Source: Silene noctiflora | Lineage: Eukaryota; Streptophyta; Magnoliopsida; Caryophyllales; Caryophyllaceae | Reading direction: 5' to 3' | Length of the DNA: 27,520 nucleotides | Assembly (NCBI GenBank): GCA_009801015.1 | Contig: VHZZ01003725.1 | Location: 57,908-85,427 of the forward strand | In this document: positions 8,342-21,600 of the stretch, one piece after another | How the letters are laid out: each line of letters opens with the position of its first letter | Numbering within the stretch: position 1 is the stretch's first letter | Notes under the pieces: model-generated | Told to the model about the DNA's origin: nothing | The model's input: only the letters and a program-made list of their open reading frames with translations | The model's database searches: none | Program-made: the position numbers and the translations under genes

Positions 8342-11300
8342 GTACAAAGCATATGATTGTTATTTTTGCGTAACGTTTGATTCGGTTTTTGTTCTCATCG
8401 GCTTTGAATTTGTTTGTAATATTTCTTTTGCTTCGACTTGAGCTTTTTTCAGACTGTGGTACTTCGACTCTTCATTTCAAGGGTTGTACCACATTACCAT
8501 CCCGTGTCTGACACTACACTCGAGGATACAGTTATGGAATCCATATCTGACCCTCACCAATTCTACACTTCTCGTAAAAGAGCTAAAGAAGAGAGGCCTG
8601 CATGACAAAAGATATATGAAGATACTGTTTGTAAAGCATTTAGTAATTAATGATCTTAAGTCTTGGATCTAAAATGTCTCTCTATTTCACTTAAAAAAAT
8701 CTAGGATTTTACATTTGTATGTTGTAAGTATATTTTTGTTATGAAGACATGCCTCACACCACTATCTTCAATCTAGTACAGGGTCCTATTGGCAAAATAC
8801 TTGCGCCATGCGTATTCTTATACTTGGATATGTAGCCGTTTAGGGCACTTTAGCCAGAGTTTGAGTAGGATACTACCAGATACAATTTTGGAACTCTGAA
8901 AGAGTTTGACCATGTTGCAGGAAATCTGGAGTTGGTGACTGTAGCAAATACTGATTGTAGTAGTACATTGGTACCTCAGACCTTATCCTGCTTACCTCTT
9001 CCGCCTACTGGAGTTGTTGAGCAGACTTTGCCTCCACGTGTTGCGTGGGTTTGTTGTGATGAGTGTGAAAAATGGCGCTGCATACCTGCTAAGCTTGCTG
9101 ATGTCATCGAAGAAACTAACGGCAAATGGTAATGTCTACTTTTTTCATGTAATACTAATAGATGACTTAGTTTACATGTATCTGGAAATACTGTCTAAAC
9201 ATAGCATGTTGTGGCTTAACATTGACCTTATGTAGAGTGGGATTATGAGTGAAAAAGAAAGTACATTGCTCATAACTAAGTTTTGGGTTCATATAAAGGT
9301 GAGGTGGTTGACATCTGCCTTTACAAGGATGGGAACACCTTTCAGGCTTACCTGTTGACACATCCGTCAAGGCTACTACCTATTTTTTGGGGTGGATGTA
9401 TAATCCAATTTCAACAAGTTTTGTGCTAGTAATGACTCCTAATCTCCTATATCCAATATCTTAAGAATATCATGTCAGTGCTGCTGTACAATAACCATTC
9501 CCATGACCACCTAGTGAGGCTTTTGCAAGACCTATGATGTTCCGATGCTTTAAATTTTAGAGGTGTTTTTAATTTCATTACTTAATCGAAGATATGTAGT
9601 ACCCCAATAAATGTATATAGTGAAGAAAAGAAACACATTTTAAACATATAGTGCCAACAACAAAGCTGGAAGCGTGCAGTAGAAGTCTACTTTCTTTGGC
9701 AAACAATAGAAGTGGTGTAGGGGTTGGCCTTCACAACTGCTTCTCAGCGACTCTCTCTGTATAGGTTGCCTAAACTAGCGACTAACACGCCACACCCGCT
9801 TACTCTTGTAAAGTGTCTATTTTTATTGATTTTATGCTTCATGATAGAATACGTTCTAACAGATTCGCAATTCGCTGAGGAGTGGAGTGAATCCCGGTAA
9901 TCCATGAAGTTTTGTATTTGTCTTTCTATATCGAGTATAGTGTTAGGGTTACTAATTTTTTTTTAACTACGCGGTTAGTTTTGCATGGACATTAAGTTAA
10001 GAAGCTATAGCGGTTTGTAAGGCTAGACTAAATATATTTGGTTGCTTCTAATCTCACATTATATCATGGTAGCTGGTTTGTATGAGCGTAGTGTTTACAT
10101 CTTCATTTTGAGAATTTGATAGGAGTGTTAAGTGGATTTTCAATTTTGTATGGGTATAATGTTTACAGCTTGATTTTGAAAGAATGCTATATATTGACTT
10201 GATTATATGATTATCTATATCCCTGGCTCCCTGCTTTTAGTACTGGCCCTTTATTGGCTGTTTTATGATGCCATTTTATTTATGGGAACAGAGATACATG
10301 GTCATTTGTTGTTGGTTGGCTTCTTTTGGCCCTCCTTCATAAATAAACTGATGTTCCTTTATAATTGATATATAATTAAAACATTTATGAAAACTTCCTT
10401 CAAGGTTTGAACCTAAACAATCTTGAAAATTATTACCTCCCTGCATATATGGCCGCCTTTCTAATAAGTTTCTTCAAGTTTTTGCATTGGAGAGATTTTT
10501 TTTAGCTTTTTCACTCTTTCTTTTGTTTATTAAAGGACTTGCAAGGACAACCAGGATCAAACTTTTGCTGATTGTTCGATTCCCCAAGAGAAGTCAAATG
10601 CTGCTATTAATGCAGAGTTGCAAATATCAGATGAAGAAGATGGTCGGAATAGGCACTTAGGTTACAAGGGTAGTGGCGATAGGCCTCCAGGAGGTCTGTC
10701 TTTCTGGTTTCTGTAGGGCAAGATGAATATAACTAATTAAGTGTGCTTTTTTGGCGATAAAAAATTTATTTTTGCTTTCATTTATCTGCTCCTCAGATCC
10801 ACAACAGTCAACTTGGATGCTAATCAAGTCCAACTTGTTTTTGCACAGACGACGCAAAACCCAGTCTATGGATGAGGTTTGATTTTTACTCTCAAATTTG
10901 AGTATCAAGTAAATTAATAATTTCATAGTAGTTAAAAATCTGACATTTATTTACTTTTTTATTCATGACTATCAGTATCGTTGCTTCCTGCTCTTTAAAG
11001 TTAAAACAGTGGGGATTTGTACTTATGGTTACTCTAGCTTGGTATAATATATTGATTGTCCTCCTGTCCTGTCCTTTCTAGTTTTGTGCCTTAATATAAT
11101 AGGTGAATAAATTTTCTTAAAATAAATGTTTAGAATGTCTCAGTGGTTGGTTCCTATTGTCAAAACCTCCCAAGTATACCTTGGGCTAGTGGTTCAGAGT
11201 CACTCTCTCCAACACTTGTGTCCATGCTCAAACCTTATCATCAAAACCAGCTATAGACCAGTATTTGATCAGTCCCTCTTTTCTCTTTGGTTTTAACAAA

Positions 11301-12615
11301 TAAAATAACTAAGACGAACTTGGTGTTGTAGTTTATGGAGTTTGATACGGTATTACATAAAGCCAATTGTCAAAAGTCATGGAATGCTAATAGCTTCGCT
11401 TACTTTCTGTGCCAAAACGTTGAACAGAGGTTTCTAAACATTTTGATTTCTTTGTTGTCCAGTTATCTACTCTAGCTATTGACATTGTTTTTTCATGTTT
11501 GCAATTAGGTTATGGTTTGCCACTGCAAGCTTCCTGCAGATGGTACCTTGGGCTGTGGGAATCAGTGTCTGAATAGAATGTTGAATATTGAGTGTGTTCA
11601 TGGAACCTGCCCATGTGGAGATCTCTGTTCAAATCAGCAGGTGAGATCGTACTTTCTCAGGGACGATGGCTATTGTTGGCTATTATATCAACAGATTTCT
11701 GATTTTTTTTATTTTTTATTTTTTTATACAGTTCCAACAGAGGTCATATGCCAATCTTAGTTGGTTTCGATGTGGGAGAAAGGGTTACGGATTGCAAGTG
11801 TTAGAAGATATTTCTGAAGGGAAGTTTCTCATTGAATACGTTGGAGAGGTAACCCCCTTATTGCTACTTGCTTTTGATGTTGAATGAAACAAATGCACAT
11901 GATACTCCCTCCACATTGTTGGTCTCCCAAGCCCCAAGCCCCAAGCCCCAAGCCCCAAGCCCCAAGCCCCAAGCCTGTGCTTTTCGTAGTGTTCTCTTAG
12001 ATAGGACTCATATAAAGTAATGATAGTTTATTAGTGAAAGTGGACAATTTGTCCTCCATCAGAAAAGTATCATAAAAGAACCAATATTTCATAGGACGGT
12101 TGAATCTAGGGTGCAATAAGCTCTCTCAGCTTTCATAGGCTCATAGAACCTAATCATTCAACCCTGCCTTCAGTATTGCTCTCTGGATGTGTACATCAGA
12201 AACTGGTAAAAAGGTCTGCAATATATTTGCTTATCCTTTCTTCATCGTAGAGCCTCAATAAGGATTGAGGAAGCAAATATTGCAAATATTCTGATCGTAG
12301 TGATCGAATAGTCATTCATGTTCCTGACTGGTTTGAATTTGTTTTTCTGGAAATTTTCTCATGCTCGTATTAGTTTGACCATACAATTTTCTGTGTTTAT
12401 TATTCATTTTCTTTTTTGAAAGATTGTTTCTTGGACATCTAATTATGTTTGTCACTGGCTAGGTGCTGGACTTGCAAAGTTATGAGGCACGCCAGAAGGA
12501 TTATGCTTTAAAGGGCCATAAGCATTTTTACTTCATGACATTGAATGGGAATGAGGTTAGCCGTTTCCTATAGTGGGCCTATATACACTTCCTTCCATTT
12601 TTTTCCTCTAGCTTA

Positions 12616-12661
<46 letters not shown>

Positions 12662-15600
12662 TTAATGTCTTAAATGCGCGTGTACTTGTTTATGGGCATG
12701 CACAATTGCTTATATTATCTGTCTGTAGAGCATGGAAATAGGTGTTCTTGTGCTGATTGCTACTGTTTATGAGCTTTGTGATTCTATAGTTATGACATCT
12801 TTTATTTGTTATATGTAGACTTTTTTGAAACTATTGGGTTGGTAACAAGCCTTGGTCCAATTCTGGGGTGACTGATATGAATTGTTGTTTGAAATTGCCA
12901 AATTGAGGTAAAACAATGTGAAAGGAAGAAACATCATAGAGAAGTCTCAAAAATACTTTGAATAGCTGAGAAGGGAATACATCAAAATGTGGATGATTAA
13001 TCAATGACGTTACCCCCTACTCCCCAAGCCTTGAGATCCCCATAAATGGTGGGGTAGAGGGGTAATTTATTTTTCAGTAAGATATAATATTAAGGACAAC
13101 AAAAGTGGTGGCACCCATATAAAAAAGAATCACAGAGGTGATTCCCTTTTACAAAAGGACGCCATGAGGATGACGACCATATGCTAAACGACACCCATCT
13201 ACAAAAAGACACCCAAAATGTGATGTTACATGTACTAAACGAGAGATGAATAATTATACTCTCAAATTATCATGGGTAATATTTGTCTACAAAATAAGAA
13301 GAGACAAGTTTGGATATGGGTGAAACATACGACTCAGTTTAAAAAAACGTACATCTGGCACGATTATTCCAAAGTCACGTTGAGGTACTAACCAAAACGC
13401 CTCGGTGCGTCTTAAGTGCGCCTTATATATGGGGCACAACCAGTGAGATACCAATATGCAATTTTTGTATTTTTTCTTCTCGTTCATTTATTAAGTTCTC
13501 TTTGACACAATATCCTAGCATTACTCCTTTACATGTTAAGCCCTTTTAAAATGTGTAAAAGGGAAATATTGCTCAAATCTTTATGTTGAAAAACAAATTT
13601 GATTGCAGAGACTGTGCGCCTAGTGTCTATAAGGCATGCGCCTTCGTCTTGCACCTAGCCTTTTGTAACCTCGGATTTTCTCGTCTTATTGCGCCTCACG
13701 CCTTTTAAAACTATAAGACTTGGCTCCGAATATAAACTTGAACTCTTGAAATGAAGAGGCCACATCATCAAGAATACGTTGGTGATGGTTATGTTCAATC
13801 TGAGTGCACCACCAAATAGCCAAAGACCATCATCCAAAGTTCGGCAACCCAATTTTTCATTCTTATCTTCCAAGTAGATACATCCTTTGTCTTACGAGGA
13901 TGGACCCAACTTATTCTAAGTTCTAAAGTGAGACAAGGATTGATTCCACAAAGACAAGACCCACGAGCTTGAGATAAGAGGGTGATCTATAGTGTGTTCA
14001 GTCTCTTCATGCTTACCAGAGAGAGAACGACTAGCAAGGCCAATGTTTTTTCCTTTTGAGTATATCTTCTCTAGGTATTTTTCCTATGGTTACCACCCAA
14101 ACAAAAAAAACAAGCTTAAGTGGATTTTTCGAGAAGATTGTAGAAATTCTTTATGGAGAAAGACCTTGAAGGATTGTGCTTCCAAGCTTTCTTATTAGCC
14201 TCTTGTTGCACAATTTTTTTCTGAAGAAACTCCAAAAGTCTCAACAAAAAGGGTTCCTCCTAATCCTTGAGAAACCTAAAGAAAGGAATACTCCAATGAT
14301 GACAATTGTTTGCCCATAGGATTACTTCCTCAGTGGTGGCTTTTTTTGGAAGAAATTCTGCAGAGGTTAAGAAATTAGTCTTTTAAAGTGAGGTTCCCAC
14401 ACCAAACATCGTGCCGTTCCCGTGTGTTAATGAACCAAAGATGCGTTTCAGCAGGACCCATAATGATTGCTTAAAAAGTCGAGATAACAATTACTATTTC
14501 ACAATAAAAATAAACACACTAAATTTAGTAAGCTATTCTGCTTTATTAAATTTGAAGCTTGAATCAAACAATGAATCTCTGACTCCATCAGAAACAGAAA
14601 TATAAATTCGGATTACAAAAAAATAGAAAAATAAGCTGCGAATAAGAAAGTTATAAGTGTGGAAAACCTTTAAAAGAGATTTAGTCATATATCTAATGAT
14701 ACTAGTATTTGTGTTGAGCACTGGCCGTGTCCTGGTTTGATGATTCACCTGTAAATTTCAAGTTCAGGTAGTATAAAAGCTCTGAAGCAACTTTGGAGAT
14801 TACTGTGTTTTCTGTTATTTGGGGGTGAAATTGTTTTTTCTAGCTTCTGTATGGGCTAAAGCTTCAAGTGCTCTTAAGGGTATATTAAGTTACATTCATA
14901 CAGTGGAATTCAGCATCTTTGTTATCTTTTTATATGAGGACTCCTTGCCCTCTTTTGCTTCATCATTCATTCAATACTTTTATATTTTCTATTAAAGCAA
15001 TGATGCAAAATAAAATTGCAATTTTTTGAGTTGTCATAGAGTTTCCATTTCTTATGTTTGTTTAGTTATATGTGATATCTTGGCAATTAAAATGTCTAAT
15101 ATGCTCTTTTTGGCTTTGAATATCAGGTTATTGATGCATGTTCTAAAGGAAATTTGGGACGATTTGTTAACCACAGTTGCGATCCTAATTGTCGTACTGA
15201 GAAGGTGAATTTATGCTTCACTGAACCCCTCCTTTGTGCTTCTTTGATCTATCTACTTTAGTTCTTAGGCTTGTCAGGTCTCAGAAGTCCGTCCAATATA
15301 CTCACAACAGGTCTAGCATGGCGGCCTTCAATGATGTGCACTTTTCTAATATCTCACACAGCTGATGATGGGTAATAGAAAAGTTAGGGAGTTACACAAA
15401 ATGTTTTATTTCATGGTTTTGGTTTTGTAGTCCTCTAAAATGTAGGTTCCGTTTGATTATTCTTCACTTTTTGAACTTGTGAGGACTTGTTTGGTAATTT
15501 TTTTGGATGGAAAACAAGGTAGGCCTCGGCCTAGGTTTAATAATATATTGATAACAATGACTCTAGGCAAGTGCCATTCCAGCACGAGGAAATACTCATG

Positions 15601-18600
15601 TAGTTTTGGAACAAATATGAAGGAATGTGAGCTGGGCAATTCTAAGAATATGCCAAAACTAGAAAACTAGGTCTTTCCTGAGAATTAGAGGGAGTAATGA
15701 GTGCTGTCTGGTAAGGCTTTCCTCCCCATTTGAATAGGTTTAAGATGTTGGAATGATTCTGTGAATGGCTGATGCATTGATAGAGAGACTGATGTTAGTG
15801 GCTAGAGTGGAGAAAAAAAGCCGTTTATGCTCTTATCCACTGGGAAAACCAGGTGTTTCCCGTGAATTAGAGGAATAATGAGTTCTGTCTGGTAAGGCCT
15901 TCCTCTCCATTTGAATAGGTTTAAGATGTTCGAATAATTCTATGAATAGCTGATCAAACATCGATAGAGAGGCTGATGTTAATGGCTAGAGTGGTGAAAA
16001 GAAGTTGTTTATGCTCCAGTATTCCCTGAAGCTAAATGAGTCCTTGTGTATCCTTTCGCCGTGAAAGAAAAGTCTGATTATCACCTTGGTGATATGCACA
16101 ATTAGTCAAATGAGGGAAGGATTAAATGCGTGTTCCCATATGTCTGAATTCTGCGCTGGAGTATACGAGTCTATCTCTTATATGTTTTGGCTTACTTCCT
16201 TTGGTTTAGCCTATAGGTTGGTTGGTGTCGGATGGTTCCATGGGTGTGGTGCTATTTCACGAGCGGTTTTCACTCTTTATTAGTGGGTTTGAACTGGATC
16301 AAAGAGGAAAAAATGGTTTGAAAATGAGCTATAAATCCTATAATCCTTCAATTGGGGAATTTTCACCTGTGCGTGAGCAGTAGTTTTTCTAATTTACGGA
16401 CCTCAGCAACCTGAACTTTTTGAGGAGTCCTGATTACTTCTATACCTAGACATTGGACCCCATTGTTATTTATAGCTAGGACGTCTTGGAGGACTCGTTA
16501 AATATTCTTGAATCCCCTGGCAACATTTTTTGTTCTATCAAAAAAAGAATCATTTTTACGCGGGGATGCAGATTGAAAAAATGATTTCGTGTTTTGTTAA
16601 GGTGCTATGTTTTTTTTCTCATTTCCTTAAATCTGCCATAAACTTTTTGTAAAGAACTACCTGTCTTAGGTGAGATATAGGCATGGTTACACATTTTTCA
16701 TAAAGCTGGTTTAGATAGGATGTATGTATACCTTGTTTCACAAGAATAGTAATCCTGGTTCTTGAGACAAGAATACTTGCATGTATAATTTAAAAGCATT
16801 CTGGTCAAGTTGACTTCTTGCATGCTGTCTCCATTATTGTTACCGGTTTTCCTCATAACTTATGGTATGATTATATATCCAGCAATATCTACATATATCC
16901 GTATGCAACTTTGTCAGGTGTGTCTCCCCGGTCTTATCTATACCCCATTATATTCTGTTAGCTCAAGACTGCTTCAGTCTGCTAGCTAGAGATGTGCTTA
17001 AACTTTACATAACTGAAATGAAATAGTAGCGCGCCTCTCTTTATTTGGAAAGAATTGTAAGTTTACCTTTTTCTTCTTCTTATGATGGCTGCTTGTTTCA
17101 ATCTAAAACAGTGGGTAGTGAATGGAGAAATTTGCGTTGGCCTGTTTGCGCTGAGGAATATCAGAAAGGTATGTGTTCATATGCTTCTTCTGTAGGAATA
17201 AAGTATTTTTGGAGGAACAAAGAAGTGTTGAATGATTTCTTCTAGTCTAATGGTGTAATTTTTTTTTATTTGACTCTCTAGCATTAGTGGTTTATATGAA
17301 AGGGCAGAAGGGAGAGGGGGCAATGTTTTTTGGTTTGTATTTTGCTACTCAGTCTATGTTTGGAACTTTGGATCTGAAGTATGACAATAGATTAGTTCAT
17401 AGATGAGAAAAGTTGTTTTGGGCTCTGCTGTCATTGACATTTTTTGTCATCTGTTTTTCACAAGTTAATTATTCGTTTACAGTTATTACTATAGCACTTT
17501 GTTTGACTACTTCCTAGTTTGTTCTGCCAAAAAAATTGTAAAGCTGTATTTATTGTCTGAATTATTCGGCATACTTGCATTTACTTATGGCAGGGTGAAG
17601 AGTTGACTTTTGACTACAATTATGTACGTGTATTTGGTGCTGCTGCTAAGAAATGTTACTGTGGTGCACTTAAATGTCGGGGATATATTGGAGGTGATCC
17701 ATCTAATTCAGAGGTTGTTATTCAAGGAGACTCAGATGACGAATTTCCAGAACCTATAGCGGTTGATGAAAATGGTGAACTTGATCACAGCCTTGAGAAA
17801 AATATGTTGGATAGATTCAGTTCACAGGATGTTGAACACATGCTTGAGGGAGATATGCTACATGAAAAAAGTTCGGCAAACGTCATACCGGATGTTATTA
17901 TGGTAAAGGCTATAGAAGAGTGCCCAAATGCTGTTATCAGCAAATCAACGAATTTAATGGCTTTAGCAGCTGGCGATGAAGTCTGTGAATCGTTAGACAT
18001 ATTAGCAGTGGAGTCCGATAAGGAGACGAATGAGCCTATAGCCTCTCCAACAACTTCTAAGTTAGATGTTTTGCCAATTGAATGTAGTAAGTCTCCTCTG
18101 GGGTCGGTTGATTCTAATGATAAGATGTCCATGATTGTTGTTGGTGAGGTGGAACGACCTCTATCAAAAGCACGTCCTCGCATGAAAATCTCCCGACCAG
18201 CTAAATCAACAAAAAATCGAAAATCCAGCAGTATTACATGCGATGAGAAACCTCTTCTGACAGCACAACCTTTGAGATCCCAGATTCTGCCTCACAAGCC
18301 CAAGAAATTACTGGAGGGCTCCGTGAATGGTCATCTTGAAGGAGGTACATAGTCATCATACAAATCTAGTTTCGCAGTGGAATCATAGTCGCCAACTCTT
18401 TATACAATTCTAATAATTTAATTCTAAAACTGGCGTGAGATGGTCTTATCCTTCAACTAAATGAGGAATACATAAATATTGACAAGACCTACTGTTAATT
18501 TAATTAATGATGTGCTCTTTCTATTGATGCAGTCGAGGGGAAACTCAATGAGTTGCTCGATACTGATGGTGGTATTTGCAAAAAGAAGGTGCGAGAAATA

Positions 18601-21600
18601 CTAACTTCTGTTTTGCTCTGATTAATTTATGCGCTGATTATTGTCAATGAATAGCATGTTGACTGTATTTTTGTTGTACTTGGGGAGTACTTCATTTCAG
18701 ACTTTTGAATTTATCTGCAATTAAATTGGATTTTGTTGCCTTTTGTTGCAGGATGCCTCTAAAGGCTACCTGAAACTTTTGCTTCTAACTGCAGCTTCTG
18801 GTGATAGTGGCAATGGTGGGGCAATCCAGAGGTTTGTCTGCTGAAGTTCCTACATTTTAATGACTACTATATTGATGATTTATCTTATTTTCCTTTCCTT
18901 TTTTGTTTAATATTACATATGTTTCTTAACGATGATGATGATTGATGATAGCTGACCCAAATTAATTTGAGATTAAGGCTCTCTTGTTATTATTGCTGAT
19001 GTAACATATCTAGGTCTCTTTTGTAAAGTATTATTTTTTGTCGAAGGGGATGCTATTTCAACTAACTCAAATCATTTCGGCATACGACGATATCTATTTC
19101 TTTTGTCAAAGAGGATGTTATGTCAACCCGCTTTCTCATGAATTCTTGGTTTATTGCTCCCCCTTCCCTCTCTGCTTTGCAGTAATCGAGAACTGTCAAT
19201 GATACTCGATGCGTTCCTGAAAACTAAATCTCGTGGGGTTCTTCTTGATATTATTAGCAAAAATGGTAAAATTTCTTTTGAGCGATCTGCAGCAATTGCT
19301 TGAAATTGTTTTTTGCATTATATTATTTTGATATACATCATTGCCCAGGCCTGCAGATGCTACATAACATGATGAAGCTATACAGAAAGGACTTCAAAAA
19401 GACCCCTATTCTACGGAAGCTTCTGAAGGTATGGCTGATCCTTTTGATATACCATTACAACAACAGCATTATCTCTTGTGCTTCAATGGCTCCCGATAAT
19501 TGCGGGGTAAGGGGGTCGGATGTACGCACTTACGCAGTCTTATACTTGTGCAAAGAGATTGTTTCCGATTGACTTAAGATGAAAATTGCGTAGAAGGAGT
19601 GGTAATTTACTATAGAAAGAAGCGCAACACTTTAGTGAGCCATTTTGCTTTATTCCATCATAATCTTGAACCAAAGAGGCAAAGAGTAACGAGTCTTTGG
19701 CTCCATCAAAAATGGAAACCCTTTTGATACGCGGTCTTACTCTTTTGTTAGCAACACAAAGAGACTGTTTTTGAATGACCCCTGATGGAACATTGAGAAC
19801 TGCATCGAAGGAGTGGTATTTCACAGTAGAAAGAAGAGCAATCATTTTAGTGAGCCACGTTTTTTTATTCCATCATAACCCGGAACCAAAGAGTAATGAC
19901 TGATCTTTGGTTCCATTAAAAATGGAAATCCTTTTGATACACCATTTGTGGTGTATTATTATCCTTCATAATTTTACTAATCAAATACGAGTGATATGGT
20001 GCTATCTTGTTTGGATGTGATAATACGGTAGGAGTCTTAATTTACCATTTATGGCAGCTAAGCATTTTCAGGCCCCCTTATTTAACATCAAATTTTGAAT
20101 TTCCAATGTTGTTGGAAGATTGCACAATGTTAGTTTTTTTTTTGTTGTGTGTATACATGGATAATTAATCAGTTTTGCTCAAAGTATAAAAGAATCTGGA
20201 ACTCACAAAGTACAAGTAAGATTGGAACTAGGATAAGCGCAAATGGATGACTAGTCTGCAATTGTAATAAACCACATAGAAAATGGTGAGATTTAGTTTC
20301 GTATTGTTTAAAATGTTGGATCACTATGTGTATGTATGGTGGATGAGTTTTCATCGTTTTATTGAGACTACTTTGTTGTGAATTGTGATCGAGAAAGCAA
20401 TGAGTTATGAGGTAAAATGGCTTGCTAGTTGCTACCATCTGCCTTTTCAGGGCAATATCAACTCTTAAGTCAACTTCTGGATTGTACGAGGCATAGTATC
20501 AAATTTTGGTACTGGTATCATATTCTTACCAAACTACATTGTAATGATACTAGGCTGTATTATTGGCATCAGTGAGTGAGAACTGCAATTAGATTGAGTC
20601 GCTGACGACTACTTTGATCACTCACTGCAAGCTTCTCTTAGAATATTCGCTTGCTGAGGTGATTTTTTGTCTCTGGGGAGGGTGGGTCTTGTATCTATCT
20701 GATATGAAGCTTCATTAGCGTACTTTCAAATAGAGGACACTTCTTCCCTGAGATTTTTTATTCAAAACTTGTCTTTTTCTTTTGGATAAGGATACTACAA
20801 GCTTAAAAAATTATGACAAGAAGCCGCTCCTGATCGAATCTCGTATTCAAGCAACTTTATTAAACACAAATGACGGTCTTGACTGGTTAGGGTTATTAAG
20901 GATGCAGAAGCATAACCTGCACATACCTTTCTTGCCTTGCCAAAGGCAGCATGCCATATAGGGCAGTCCTTATCGCGTGTGTGCTTCTAATGATGCCTTC
21001 GCCGTTATGTCTGAAGATGGCTAAATCTCGTTTTGAGTTTTGATTGAATGGTTGGATGTTTTACTTCCAGGTATTAGAATTTTTGGCGGAGAAGGAGATA
21101 CTAAGCGTGGAGCGAATTATTGGTGATTCACTGCGACCTGGAGTGGAGAGGTAAGCAAAAGTCACTGCTGTCAATATTATATTCAAATCTGCCTTCTATT
21201 TTCTTGATGCAAATGTTTAACTGCATGACTGCTGAGTTCCTACCAGTTGACAATCTATCATACTACAAATTGGTTGCACATTACTCAAACTTTGCATCCT
21301 AATGGTATCAACACTCAACTGATGTTCATTTTGTGAAGTGTGTGATTTTGTTAGACTTGAATTTATCCCACAATGTTGAGTTTGTACGTCTAGATTTGAT
21401 TTATTGAGGATGATACTGCCACTCTTATCATAAAATACTCCCTCTGTTCTTTAGTGGCACAAATTTAACTACAAAGAGATTCTGGAGGTGCAATAATACC
21501 CTTTTATTTAGCCTTTTTTTTTTTGTTGCATGCACTGCCCTCGTTAGTTCTAAACTTCAAATGTTTAATGATCTCGAGTTCTGTTAGTGATCTGGAATAC

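Noticed and set aside
6292-8373. A stand-alone 693-residue protein ending at 8371-8373
   Set aside because: The end comes from reading into intron 2. A GT donor at 8342 joins in phase to the CW exon.
8484-8672. Extra coding exon in intron 2
   Set aside because: Coding exons 1 and 2 already join in phase, the segment lacks a matching acceptor/donor pair in frame, and I see no similarity to ASHH2 there.
11926-11975. CRISPR-like or telomeric array
   Set aside because: Units are 7 bases with no spacers, and the unit is CCCCAAG rather than CCCTAAA. It is a simple minisatellite.
19540-19845. 101-residue minus-strand ORF in intron 15
   Set aside because: It spans the two SINE-related copies and ends inside the conserved SINE body, so it is a by-product of the repeat.
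20169-20438. 89-residue minus-strand ORF in intron 15
   Set aside because: It has no recognisable domain and lies inside a well-supported intron.
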